Assembly (NCBI RefSeq): GCF_022179185.1
Contig: NZ_BPQJ01000038.1
Coordinates: forward strand, 1-60,447
Length of the DNA: 60,447 nt
Source of the DNA: Methylobacterium frigidaeris
GTDB lineage: Bacteria; Pseudomonadota; Alphaproteobacteria; Rhizobiales; Beijerinckiaceae
Direction: 5' to 3'
The position numbers were made by a program, and so were the translations under genes. The notes beneath the pieces are model-generated. The model saw only the letters and a program-made list of their open reading frames with translations. It was not told where the DNA came from and did no database searches. Within the stretch, counting starts at the first letter, position 1. Each line of letters starts with the position of its first letter. Below, piece after piece: positions 33,510 through 43,600 of the stretch.

Positions 33510-34217
33510 TCAGGGCGCGACCTGATACGTGACCTCGACGGCGGCCTCGACCGCGAGGGTGCCGGGCTCGATCGGGACGGCGACGCCGCCGGGCGCCGCC
33601 TTGGCGGCGAAGGCGCGAGCGTGCATCGGTGCCGGCGCATTTTCCCGCGGCGGCGAGACGATGCTCTCGAGGCGGCCGAGGCGGGTGCCGGCCGCTTCGG
33701 CCAGGGTCTCGGCCTGGCGCCGCGCGTCCCGCACCGCGTCGGCCCGGACGGCGTTCTCCGTCTGGCCGGGATCCGACAGCCCGAAGGCGACGCCGCCGAT
33801 CCGGTCGGCCCCGCCATCGAGCAGGCGGCGCATCAGGGCACCGAGGCGCTTGAGGTCGCGCACCCGCACCGAAACGGCGTTGGTGGCCTGGTAACCGTCG
33901 GGCACGTCCCGCATCTGCCCGCCGGGGTCGCGCACCGTCTTGCTGGCGGGGCGCAGGGACACGGCCGCCGTGGCGATGTCGGGACCCGCGATGCCGAACT
34001 CGCCGGCGAGCTCCACCACCTTGCGGGCCGCCGTCGAGTTCTGGTCGAGGGCCGCCGCCGGGTTGGGGCCGCGGCTCTCCACCGCGACCTCCACGGTGGC
34101 GAAGTCCGGCGGCACCTCCCGGCTCGCCCGGCCGATGACGCTGATCCGTCCGGGGGGCTCGTCGGCGAGAGCGGGCCCCGCCAGGACGAGCGCCAGGAGG
34201 AAGGGGGCCGCCCTCAC
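33510..34217 (-). CDS. SIMPL-domain (DUF541) periplasmic protein
   Basis: A 235-residue exported protein. Signal peptide RAAPFLLALVLAGPALA is followed by ISVIGRASREVPPDFATVEV, RDPGGQMRDVPDGYQATNAV and DPGQTENAVRADAVRDARRQ. These are the SIMPL (DUF541) domain features. Relatives assist outer-membrane or oxidative-stress tasks; the exact function is unsettled. The GTG at 34217 overlaps the argJ stop (GTGA), indicating coupling to argJ. Confidence 0.88.
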   Translation of the reverse strand: MRAAPFLLALVLAGPALADEPPGRISVIGRASREVPPDFATVEVAVESRGPNPAAALDQNSTAARKVVELAGEFGIAGPDIATAAVSLRPASKTVRDPGGQMRDVPDGYQATNAVSVRVRDLKRLGALMRRLLDGGADRIGGVAFGLSDPGQTENAVRADAVRDARRQAETLAEAAGTRLGRLESIVSPPRENAPAPMHARAFAAKAAPGGVAVPIEPGTLAVEAAVEVTYQVAP

Positions 34218-35455
34218 GAGCGGTAATCCCCGTTGATCTCGACGTACGCCTTGGTGAGATCGCAAGTCCAGACCCGGGCGGTGCCGGCGCCGAGGCCGAG
34301 ATCGACCCGGATGGTAACCTCGTCGCCGCGCATCGCCGCGGACGCCGCCTCCTCGTCGTAGCCGGCATCGCGGGCGCCCTCGACGGCGACGCGCACGTCG
34401 CCGAACCAGATCGCCAGCCGGTCGCGGTCGGCCGGCTCGCCGGCCTTGCCGACCGCCATCACCACCCGGCCCCAATTGGCGTCCTCGCCCGCCACCGCAG
34501 TCTTCACCAGCGGCGAGTTGGCGATCGACATCGCGATCCGGTGGGCGGAGGCGTCGTCGGTCGCACCGCCGACCTCGACGGTGACGAACTTGCGCGCGCC
34601 CTCGCCGTCGCGGGCCACCAGCTGGGCGAGCTCGATCAGGAGGTCGTCGAGTCCTTCCGCGAACGCGGCGAGGCCCGGATCCTCGGCCGACGTAACCGGA
34701 GCGTTGCCGGCCTTGGCGGTGGCGAACAGCATCAGGGTGTCGGAGGTCGAGGTATCGCCGTCGACGGTGCAGCAATTGAAGCTCTTCGCCACGCCGCGAG
34801 TGAGCAGCGCCTGCAGCACCTCCGCCGGCAGGTCGGCATCGGTGAACACGAAGGAGAGCATCGTCGCCATGTCGGGGGCGATCATGCCGGCGCCCTTGGC
34901 GATGCCGTTGATCGTCACGTCGACCCCGCCGAGCCGCACCCGGCGGGTGGCGAGCTTCGGGAAGGTGTCGGTGGTCATGATGGCGCTGGCGGCTTCCGTC
35001 CAGCGCTCGGCGCCCTCGCCGGTGCGACCGGCGCACTCGGCCAGCACGCCGTCGAACTTGGTGGCGTCGAGGGGCTCGCCGATCACGCCGGTCGAGGCGA
35101 TGAAGACCTCGCCCGGCGCACAATCCGCCGCCTTGCCGGCGATCTCGGCGGTGAGGCGCACCGAGTCACGGCCCTTGAGGCCCGTGAAGGCGTTCGCGTT
35201 ACCGGAATTGACCACGAGCGCCCGGGCCGACTTTTCGCCGCGCAGGGTCTCGCGGCACCAGTCGACGGCCGCCGAGGGGCATTTCGAGCGGGTGAAGACG
35301 CCGGCGGCCCGGGTGCCGGGGTCGAGCAGGACCAGCAGCACGTCGGTGCGGCCGCGATAGCGGATGCCGGCCTGCGCGGTGGCGAGGCGCACGCCGGCGA
35401 TCGGCGGCAGGGCGGGCTGGTGCTTGGGCGCGAGCGGCGAGACGGGGTGAGACAT
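34214..35455 (-). CDS. argJ: Bifunctional glutamate N-acetyltransferase/amino-acid acetyltransferase
   Basis: ArgJ transfers the acetyl group from N-acetylornithine to glutamate and in the bifunctional type also acetylates glutamate from acetyl-CoA, recycling it in arginine synthesis. The 413-residue precursor cleaves itself at the ATML site (GAGMIAPDMATMLSFVFT, Thr as nucleophile) into two subunits. SFNCCTVDGDTSTSD is the substrate loop. ATG 35455 is the start; the frame extends upstream without family residues. The 3' end couples to the SIMPL gene. Confidence 0.95.
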   Translation of the reverse strand: MSHPVSPLAPKHQPALPPIAGVRLATAQAGIRYRGRTDVLLVLLDPGTRAAGVFTRSKCPSAAVDWCRETLRGEKSARALVVNSGNANAFTGLKGRDSVRLTAEIAGKAADCAPGEVFIASTGVIGEPLDATKFDGVLAECAGRTGEGAERWTEAASAIMTTDTFPKLATRRVRLGGVDVTINGIAKGAGMIAPDMATMLSFVFTDADLPAEVLQALLTRGVAKSFNCCTVDGDTSTSDTLMLFATAKAGNAPVTSAEDPGLAAFAEGLDDLLIELAQLVARDGEGARKFVTVEVGGATDDASAHRIAMSIANSPLVKTAVAGEDANWGRVVMAVGKAGEPADRDRLAIWFGDVRVAVEGARDAGYDEEAASAAMRGDEVTIRVDLGLGAGTARVWTCDLTKAYVEINGDYRS

Positions 35456-35691
35456 GCGGGACTCCGGTCCGCCGACGCCTCGTCGTCCGCGTCGGCGCGG
35501 CGGTGTTGCCCCGCGAAGGCGCCCTGCGTCAACTGGCCGGAGCCTCGACCGTGAGGTCGGTTGTATGTTCGGTTGTGCATGCCCGAGTTGAGAAGCCGGC
35601 TCCGCGTCCGTCGCACGGGCGGCCCGCTGGGACAGGCGGGCGCAAATCTGTTTTCCAGGCACGAGCTGACGCAGGGACGGGACGGAGTTCC

Positions 35692-35722
35692 ATTATCTAG
35701 AGTTGCACCTTATTATCTAGAG
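35692..35722 (+). promoter_or_regulatory. Direct repeat ATTATCTAGAG, period 20 bp
   Basis: ATTATCTAGAG occurs at 35692-35702 and again, identically, at 35712-35722, exactly 20 bp apart. The repeats sit about 60-85 bp upstream of the LysR start codon. The 11-mer holds the near-palindrome TCTAGA. A spacing of about two helical turns suggests a protein-binding site on one face of the DNA. The nearby gap 35456-35690 otherwise shows only a partial TCGGTTGT repeat. Confidence 0.55.
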
Positions 35723-35778
35723 GATCAGGCTCGGGAGGCGCGGCCGCGCCTCCCCGTCCGCCGCCCGGAGGTTCCCGC

Positions 35779-36741
35779 TTGGCCCACCCGCAAGTCCTTC
35801 GCGACATGGCGCTCTTCGTCGAGGTCGCGAAAAGGAAGAGCTTCAGCCAGGCCGCTGTGGCGCTCGACGTGCCGATCTCCTCCCTCTCCCGGCGCATCAC
35901 CCAGTTCGAGACCTCGATCGGCTTGCGCCTGCTCGACCGTACCACCCGCAAGCTGGTGCTGACCCCGCACGGCGAGGCCTATTACGAGCAGGCGACCCGC
36001 CTGGTGGAAGAGGCGCAGCGCACCTTCGACGAGCTGATCGCCCAAGCGAAGGGGCCGAGCGGCCTCCTCAAGATCGCGGCGCCGCCCGATCCCTGGGTGC
36101 TTCACCATCTCTCGGCCGTCGCGGGAGAGTACGCGCGCCGCTACGCCCAGGTGCGGGTGCATCTCGACCTCTGGCCCCATCTCGTCGACCTCGCCCAGGA
36201 CGGCTACGACCTGGCGCTCGCCGTCGGGGCGCCGCGGGAGACGTCGATGATCACCCGCAAGGTGGCGCAGCTCGAGACCTGCCTGTTCGCTGCGCCCGCC
36301 TACCTCGACCGGACCGGACGGCCCGAGAGCCCGACCGACCTCGCGCAGCATCAGACGGTCATGGTGGGCCCGCCGACCGCGTCGAGCACCTGGACGCTGG
36401 AGAGGGACGACGACACGGTCTCGGCCCCCGTCGGCCGCGCGGTCTCCAGCAACAGCCAGGGCATGGCCCGGCGCCTGGCCACGTCGGGGTACGGCATCGG
36501 TCTCCTGCAGGCGATCGACGCCGAGCAGGATGTGGAAGCCGGTCGCCTGGAGCGGGTGCTGCCCGGGTGGCGCGGCCTCCCGAGCCCGGTCTACATCGTC
36601 ACGACCTCGCGGCTGCTACCGGCAAAGACTCGCAGCTTCATCGCCTTCGCCTCGCGCCAGCTCGCCGAGCAGCTGACGCCCCGCGGCATCGCCCTGGACG
36701 AGGCCGAACTCGCCGCCCTGTACGACCTGGAGGAGGCGTGA
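35779..36741 (+). CDS. LysR-family transcriptional regulator
   Basis: A 320-residue regulator. The winged-helix N-terminus has ALFVEVAKRKSFSQAAVALD with VPISSLSRRITQFETSIGLR. The effector-binding domain contains LLKIAAPPDPWVLHHLSAV and GYGIGLLQAI. The start is a TTG at 35779, with GGAGG at a good distance. The divergent neighbour is argJ, 323 bp away. The direct repeats just upstream are a candidate self-operator. Ligand unknown; the closest subfamily by motif is the one controlling oxidoreductase or aromatic genes. Confidence 0.9.
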   Translation: MAHPQVLRDMALFVEVAKRKSFSQAAVALDVPISSLSRRITQFETSIGLRLLDRTTRKLVLTPHGEAYYEQATRLVEEAQRTFDELIAQAKGPSGLLKIAAPPDPWVLHHLSAVAGEYARRYAQVRVHLDLWPHLVDLAQDGYDLALAVGAPRETSMITRKVAQLETCLFAAPAYLDRTGRPESPTDLAQHQTVMVGPPTASSTWTLERDDDTVSAPVGRAVSSNSQGMARRLATSGYGIGLLQAIDAEQDVEAGRLERVLPGWRGLPSPVYIVTTSRLLPAKTRSFIAFASRQLAEQLTPRGIALDEAELAALYDLEEA

Positions 36742-36787
36742 CGCATACGGGCCGCCCGTGCTTTAGCTCGGTGGACGGGGGGGCGAC

Positions 36788-37471
36788 GTGACGACACTCT
36801 CGGATCTCGTGTTCACGGGCGGCGCGCTGGCGGTGGCGGCGCCGGCCGTTGCGGTGGCCACCCTGCCGGCGGAGCGCCTGAGCCTGCCGCCGGACGAGGC
36901 CGTGCGCATCGCCCGCTTCCGGCAGGCGCAGGACCGTCACGAGCGGGCGGCGGCGCATGGATTGCTCCGCCACCTGCTCGCGCCCTGGCTCGGCCACGAC
37001 CCGACCGGGATCGTCCTGGCGCGGGATGCGGGCGACCGGCCGTTCCTGCCCGGGGTGCCGGGCCTCGACCTGAATCTCAGCCACGGCGCCGGTTGGGTCG
37101 CGGTCGGGCTGTCGACCTCCGGCCGGATCGGCGTCGATGTCGAGGGCGCAGCCCGACCGGTCGACTGGGATGGGATAGCACCGGTGTTCCTGCACCCAGC
37201 CGAACTTGCCGCCTATCGCGGCCTGCCGGCCGGCGCACGGCCGCGCCGGGCGCTGGAATTCTGGTCGGTCAAGGAGGCCTGCCTGAAGGCGACCGGCGAG
37301 GGCTTGGTCGCCGAGCCCCGCTCGATCTGGTTGACGCCGGACGGTGCAGCCTGGCGCTTGGCGCGGGCGGGCCTGTCGCTGCGGGCGGCGTCGCGGGTTC
37401 TCCCGGACGGGGCCCGGTTCGCCTGGGCGGTGGAGGAGGGCGTGGGGGTGACGGTCGTAGTGGAGAACTGA
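36788..37471 (+). CDS. 4'-phosphopantetheinyl transferase family protein
   Basis: A 227-residue enzyme of the Sfp/EntD type that attaches the phosphopantetheine arm to carrier proteins. Signatures: LNLSHGAGWVAVGLSTSG, IGVDVEGAARPVDW and EFWSVKEACLKATGEGL with the Mg-binding Asp and Glu residues. The start is a GTG at 36788. No polyketide or non-ribosomal peptide synthetase lies in the window; carrier proteins would be elsewhere. It follows the LysR gene by 46 bp and may be co-transcribed. Confidence 0.87.
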   Translation: MTTLSDLVFTGGALAVAAPAVAVATLPAERLSLPPDEAVRIARFRQAQDRHERAAAHGLLRHLLAPWLGHDPTGIVLARDAGDRPFLPGVPGLDLNLSHGAGWVAVGLSTSGRIGVDVEGAARPVDWDGIAPVFLHPAELAAYRGLPAGARPRRALEFWSVKEACLKATGEGLVAEPRSIWLTPDGAAWRLARAGLSLRAASRVLPDGARFAWAVEEGVGVTVVVEN

Positions 37472-37560
37472 TCGAGGAGATCACTCGACGTGCGTTGCGG
37501 TGATGTTCCTTCTCGCCAGCGAACGCTCACCTGATCTGCATTGAAGAATGGCTACTCGCC

Positions 37561-37604
37561 GGGTCATTCCGGGGTCGCGAAGCGGGGCCCGGAATGACAT
37601 GGAG
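37561..37604. repeat. Extragenic repeat, copy 2
   Basis: GTCATTCCGGGG...GGGGCCCGGAATGAC followed by ATGGAGTGCG. Same family and orientation as 14296-14345. It lies between the phosphopantetheinyl transferase and the sigma-factor stop. Confidence 0.6.
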
Positions 37605-37637
37605 TGCGTCAAAACTTCAGGACAGAGATCAAGGGAC

Positions 37638-38516
<879 letters not shown>

Positions 38517-38607
38517 CCCCGCCTCCGCCGCTGTGGTGAGCGCTGTGTGTCGCGATGAGGCGGAAGCGCAGCATGATGCGCGCCCGTTACACCGCAAGGC
38601 CTGCGAC

Positions 38608-38633
38608 AACGGCGGGATCCCCTCGTCGGTTCC
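38608..38633 (-). promoter_or_regulatory. EcfG-type promoter of rpoH
   Basis: On the minus strand GGAAC (plus-strand 38629-38633) and CGTT (38608-38611) are separated by 17 bp, the consensus of EcfG general-stress sigma promoters. The implied transcription start lies about 85 bp upstream of the rpoH ATG. In Sinorhizobium rpoH2 is under EcfG control, so the context supports it. Confidence 0.7.
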
Positions 38634-38748
38634 CGCATTGCGAAAAAATCGCCGGTGGCACGATTCTTTGGCGGGCGCAGCGCTTCGCGAGCTGGTTCAG
38701 GGGCATCCAAGGTGGGAACCGGACCGTCGGGAGCGGGGTCACGAACGC

Positions 38749-38776
38749 GAAAGCCCGGCACGATGGCCGGGCTTTC
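38749..38776. terminator. Hairpin after carD
   Basis: GAAAGCCCGGC (38749-38759) pairs with GCCGGGCTTTC (38766-38776), an 11-bp perfect stem with a 6-base loop, extended by partial GAACG/CGTTC pairing outside. It lies 26 bp past the carD stop. Confidence 0.7.
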
Positions 38777-38801
38777 GTTCGTCTCGGACAGTGCTGGAGG
38801 C

Positions 38802-39389
38802 TCAGGCGGCCTCGGCCTCGTCCTGCAGGTCCTCGCCATCGGCCTCGGCCTCGGCGCCCTTGGCCCGGCGGGGCGACTTGGCGAGGCTCTGCTCGATCAA
38901 CTTGAGCGACTCGGTGTCGGTGATGCGGTTCACCGCTGCGATCTCGCGCACCACCCGGTCGAGCGCCGCCTCGTAGAGCTGGCGCTCGGAATAGGACTGC
39001 TCGGGCTGGGCATCGGACCGGAAGAGGTCGCGCACCACCTCGGTGACGGCGATCAGGTCGCCGGAATTGATCTTCGCCTCGTATTCCTGGGCCCGGCGCG
39101 ACCACATGGTGCGCTTCACCCGGGCGCGGCCGGTGAGCACGTCGAGCGCCTTCTTGACCAGCTCCGGCTCGGCGAGCTTGCGCATGCCGACCGAGTTCGC
39201 CTTGGCGGTCGGGACCCGCAGGACCATCTTGTCCTTCTCGAACGACACCACGAACAGCTCGAGCTTGTAGCCGGCGATCTCCTGCTCCTCGATGGCCGTG
39301 ATGCGGCCGACGCCGTGAGCCGGATACACGATCGCTTCGCCGGTCTTGAAGCCCTGCCGGGCGGCTGTCGTCTTCTTGGCGGTCGTCAT
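38802..39389 (-). CDS. carD: CarD-family transcription factor
   Basis: A 195-residue CdnL/CarD-type protein. The N-terminal RNA-polymerase-interacting domain starts FKTGEAIVYPAHGVGRITAI and contains EQEIAGYKLELFVVSF. The C-terminal helical DNA-binding part has KRTMWSRRAQEYEAKINSGD and ends in an acidic tail. It stabilises open complexes, especially at rRNA promoters. ATG 39389. The rpoH, carD, fdxA, S4 protein and helicase order is conserved in many Hyphomicrobiales. Confidence 0.92.
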   Translation of the reverse strand: MTTAKKTTAARQGFKTGEAIVYPAHGVGRITAIEEQEIAGYKLELFVVSFEKDKMVLRVPTAKANSVGMRKLAEPELVKKALDVLTGRARVKRTMWSRRAQEYEAKINSGDLIAVTEVVRDLFRSDAQPEQSYSERQLYEAALDRVVREIAAVNRITDTESLKLIEQSLAKSPRRAKGAEAEADGEDLQDEAEAA

Positions 39390-39768
39390 GCGGGGGTGGC
39401 CTCCAGGTCACCGTTCGCGGCAATGTCCGCGACCGGATCATTCATCCGGGTCAGGGCGCCCGGCGAAAAATACGCGCCTGCCGGACGTCCCGAGGGGCGC
39501 CCGTCAGTCCCTGTCAAACCATAGCTAAGGAACGTCCGAACGCGCTGCGGACCGCATTAGATCCACCTCGGCTGATCGCATGCCGCCTCGTCCCATCGAA
39601 AAATTCCCGCTCGGTGGACGAAGGCTGCACGTCGGACGCAAGCGACGGCAATCAGGAACCTAGCACGAAGAGGCCTGAAAATCAAAAAAATTCAGGCGCC
39701 CGGCATGGCTGCGCGGGCACCTTGCACCATGTTTCACCAGCTTGGCTGGCCGATCGCAGACCCGCCAT

Positions 39769-39862
39769 GCGATCCCGGCAGGGATCGCGACAGATGGGAG
39801 CTGATCCCTGCCGGGATCGCAACGCAGCAGCAACCGAACCCGGTCGGATCGCGCGCGATCCG
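39769..39862. repeat. Nested palindromes downstream of fdxA
   Basis: Two 18-bp arms, GCGATCCCGGCAGGGATC (39769-39786) and its exact complement (39803-39820), are each themselves palindromic around GATCCC/GGGATC. A separate 18-bp perfect palindrome, CGGATCGCGCGCGATCCG (39845-39862), touches the fdxA stop. The stretch from 39390 to 39863 is otherwise gene-free. A role as fdxA terminator or as a REP-type element is possible. A weak CCTGAA/TTCAGG hairpin with an A-rich loop also lies near 39673. Confidence 0.7.
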
Positions 39863-39863
39863 C

Positions 39864-40202
39864 TCAGTCGCCCGAGCCGGGATTGGCCGAGAAATGGGCC
39901 TCGAACTTGCCGGGCTTGCCGTCCCACTCCTTGGCGTCGGCCGGCGCGGCCTTCTTCTGGGTGATGTTCGGCCAGCTCTTCGCCATGTCGGCGTTGAGCT
40001 TCAGCCAGCTCTCCAGGCCCGGCTCGGTGTCGGGCTTGATCGCCTCGGCCGGGCATTCGGGCTCGCACACGCCGCAATCGATGCACTCGTCCGGCTGGAT
40101 GACGAGCATGTTCTCGCCCTCGTAGAAGCAGTCGACCGGACACACCTCCACGCAGTCCATGTACTTGCACTTGATGCAGTTGTCGGTGACGACGTAGGTC
40201 AT
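39864..40202 (-). CDS. fdxA: Seven-iron ferredoxin FdxA
   Basis: A 112-residue electron carrier with one 3Fe-4S and one 4Fe-4S cluster. The pattern NCIKCKYMDCVEVCPVDCF and then DECIDCGVCEPECPAEAI supplies the cysteines. The long C-terminal tail (LKLNADMAKSWPNITQKK) is typical of the alphaproteobacterial FdxA. The start ATG is at 40202. It is an essential housekeeping ferredoxin in relatives. It lies between carD and the S4 protein. Confidence 0.96.
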   Translation of the reverse strand: MTYVVTDNCIKCKYMDCVEVCPVDCFYEGENMLVIQPDECIDCGVCEPECPAEAIKPDTEPGLESWLKLNADMAKSWPNITQKKAAPADAKEWDGKPGKFEAHFSANPGSGD

Positions 40203-40367
40203 GGGCTGGTGAAACCTCGCAGCCAGGGAAGGGCGCTCGCGCGCGGCGCCCGGGCGTATGGGGCGGGCCTTAGACCCGGGCGGGCGGGCTTGCAAGCCGC
40301 CCTATGGGGGGCAGCGTTGCGTAACCGGGAAGCGTCGCCTTCGCGTCACGCTTTCGCGGCGGACCGG

Positions 40368-40658
40368 TCAGCCCGCCTCGTCGGGCGACGCGTTCGCCGA
40401 GAGGTCGGCGTAGAGCAGCCGGGCCTCCGGCGCCGGGCCCCGCCGCTCGCCCAGATCGAGCACCCGCACCGCCGCGGTGACGTGCTGGGCCGCGACCGTG
40501 ATCACGTCGCCCACCGCCACGGCCTTAGACGGGGCATCGGCCCGCTGGCCGTTCACCCGCACGAAGCCGTCCTCGATCAGCCGCGCGGCGAGGGAGCGCG
40601 TCTTGGCGAAGCGCGCGAACCACAGCCACTTGTCGAGGCGCTGCCGGTCCGCGCGCAT
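40368..40658 (-). CDS. S4-domain RNA-binding protein (Hsp15-like)
   Basis: A 96-residue protein with a single S4 domain: QRLDKWLWFARFAKTRSLAA, then IEDGFVRVNGQRADAPSKAV and VGDVITVAAQ. This is the Hsp15 family, which binds stalled 50S subunits carrying peptidyl-tRNA during heat shock. The ATG at 40658 lies 9 bp after the helicase stop, so the two are probably co-transcribed. It follows in the conserved order before fdxA. Confidence 0.9.
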   Translation of the reverse strand: MRADRQRLDKWLWFARFAKTRSLAARLIEDGFVRVNGQRADAPSKAVAVGDVITVAAQHVTAAVRVLDLGERRGPAPEARLLYADLSANASPDEAG

Positions 40659-40667
40659 GGCTCGCAG

Positions 40668-43600
40668 TCAGCGCTTGTCGCCGTCCCTCGCCTCCATCTG
40701 CGCCTTGAGGGCGAGAAGCTTGGCGAAGGGGGAATCCGGGTCCGGGGCGCGCTCGCGCCGGGGCGGCCGGGCGTCGTGCATGCCGCCGTTGCGGGGAGCG
40801 CCGTCGCGCCGGTCCTGCGGGGGACGACCACCCTCGCGCCCGCCCGGATGCGGCCCGCGCGGCGGACGGCCGTCGCGGCGGCCCTCGCCCCGGTTCTCAC
40901 CGCCGCGGCTCTCGAAGCGGTTCTCGGGCCGGCCTTCCCCGGCGGGGCGGTTCTCGCCACGATGCTCGCCCTGGCGCCGGTCACCCCAGCGCTGGCCGTC
41001 CCGCGGGCTTCCACGATGGGCGCGCTGCTCGGCCGCCGCACCCTCGCCGCCCTCCGGACGCTGAAAACCGCTGCGCGGGCGACCGTCGCGCTGGCCCTCG
41101 CGCTGCGGGCCGTCCTGCGGCCGGCCGCGGCCCTGGTGACGTGGCGCGTGGCCCCGCTGGTGGCGATGCATCCGCCACACGTCGATGACGATCGGCTCCG
41201 CCGGCGCGGCGGGCTCGCCCGCGGCCTCGGCGGTCTCCGCCGTCGCGATCTCGCCGGAGACGGCAGCCTCGGTACCCGCAGCCTCCGTGCCCTCGGCGGC
41301 CGTTTCGCCCGCCCCGGCCTGCGCGACCGGTGCGGCATCGGCAGCCTCGGCTTCCACCGGGGCCGGCTCCTCGGATGCGGGCGCCTCGACCGGCACGTCC
41401 TCGACCACGGCATCTTCAGCCGGAGCGTCGTGAGCCGCTGCGTCCTGAGCTGTCGCGCCCTGAGCTGTCGCGTCCTGGGCCGTCGCCGCAGGCTCGACCG
41501 CCTCGGCCTGGACCGGCTCTGCGGCCGGGATCTCGTCGGCAGCAGCCTCGTGCTGCGCGGCCTCCTCGGCCTGCGCACTGTCGTCCGGCGCCACCTCGGC
41601 GGTCACGGCCTCGTCCGGCGTCTCGGACTGAGCGTCGGCGGTCTCGCCCGCCTCGGCCGAAGCCTCCGCGGGCTTCGCCTGCACCGGCACCGTCGGGGCG
41701 GAGGGGCGCAGCGGCACGGTGATGGCCGGGCCGGGGCGGCGGTCGACGACGTAGCCGAGCGACTTCAGGATCGAGGCGAAATCCTCGCCCGAGCAGCCGA
41801 CCAGCGAGGTCATGCCGACGGTCGGCACGAAACCGTCCTTGTCGGCGGCGCCCGGAGGCGGCTCGCCGGGGGTGGTGCCGGGCACGTAGGCGATCGCCGG
41901 GCGGATCAGGTCGGCCAGGCGCTCCAGGATGTCGACGCGCACCGCCCGGCCGCCGCAGACCCGGAAGCCGGCGGCGCGGTAGAGGCCCTTGGCGATCTCG
42001 GGATCGACCGGCATCGAGGTGCGGCCGGAGCCGGCGAGATGCGCGATCTCGTCGAGGCCGCGCTGGTCGAGGCCGCCATTCTGCAGTGCCCAGAGCTGCG
42101 CCGCGAGGGTGCGGGGCGCGGGTTTCAGCAGCGCCGGCATGGTGATGTGGTAGGCGCCGAAGCGCACGCCGTGCTTGCGCAGGGCCGCGCGGCCTTCCTG
42201 GTCGAGGCTGCGCATCTCGTTGAGGACCTTGGCGCGCTCCAGCACGCCGAGCGCCTCCGCGACCTGGAAGCCGATGCCGCGAGCAAGGCCCGTCAGGTCG
42301 GCGGCGGTCTCGAGCTCGAGCGCCGGCCCGAGCAGGCGCACGATGTGAGCCTTGAGCCAGGCGTTGAGCCGGGTCTCGACCTTCTCGCGGGCCGCGCCCG
42401 TGAGCTGCTCGTCGGCGAGCAGGCGCAGGCCGGGGGCGTAGAGCTTCTCGCCCGGGACGAGCTTGGCGACCGGATTGCCGGTCCAGCGGATCGTGCCGTC
42501 GTTCGAGAGCACCAGCGCCGCGTCGGCCGCGGCGGCGAACCGGTCGGCCCGCGCCTCGATCTCGCTCGCCAGCGCCTTCTCGGCGGCGCTGCGCAGGGTC
42601 TTGGCTTCCTGGCCCTCGGCGCCGGGATCCGGCACGAACTGGAACCCGTGCAGATGGCCGACGTGCTGTCCCTCGACCGTCACGTCGCCGCCCGCGGTGA
42701 TCTCAGCTTCCAACATGGTATTCTCTCTCAGGCGCCGCATCAGCACGCTGGTGCGCCGATCGACGAATCGACTCGCCAGCCGCTCGTGCAGGGCGTCGGA
42801 CAGCCTGTCCTCTACCCGACGCGTCTCGCCCTGCCAATGCTCCGGGTCGGCGAGCCAGTCCGGACGGTTCGCCACGAAGGTCCAGGTGCGCACGTGGGCG
42901 ATGCGCTGCGACAGGGCGTCGATGTCGCCGTCGGTACGGTCGACCATCGCGACGTGCTGGGCAAACCAGTCGACCGGGATCCGTCCGGCCATGCCGCGCA
43001 TCAGGAAGCGGAAGAGCTGGGCGATGAGGTCGGCATGGGTCTGGATCGCGGATTTGCGGTAATCCGGCACGCCGCAGACCATCCAGAGCCGTTCCACCGC
43101 GCTGCGCGAGGTGGCGTAGTCGCGGATGTCGTCCTCCTTGGCGAGCAGATCGAGGGCGGCCTCGTCGTCACCGGTCGGCGCCCGGGTCAGGCCGCGCTCG
43201 GTCGGGTGCTCGGCGAGGCTGCGGCGCAGGGCGTCGACCGACCCGAAATCGAGGTCCGGGTTGCGCCATTGCAGCATCCGCAGCGGCTCGAAGGTGTGGC
43301 TCTCCAGCGCCTCGACCATCTCGGCCTCGAGGGCTGGGCAGCGGCCGGTGGTGCCGAAGGTGCCGTCGCGCAGGTGGCGCCCGGCTCTCCCTGCGATCTG
43401 CGCCATCTCGGAGGGGGAGAGGTCGCGAAAGCGCGTGCCGTCGTACTTGCGGTTCGACGCGAAGGCGACGTGGTCGACGTCGAGGTTGAGCCCCATGCCG
43501 ACGGCGTCGGTCGCTACCAGGTAATCGACCTCGCCGGACTGGTAGAGCTCGACCTGGGCGTTGCGGGTGCGCGGCGAGAGGGCACCGAGCACCACCGCCG

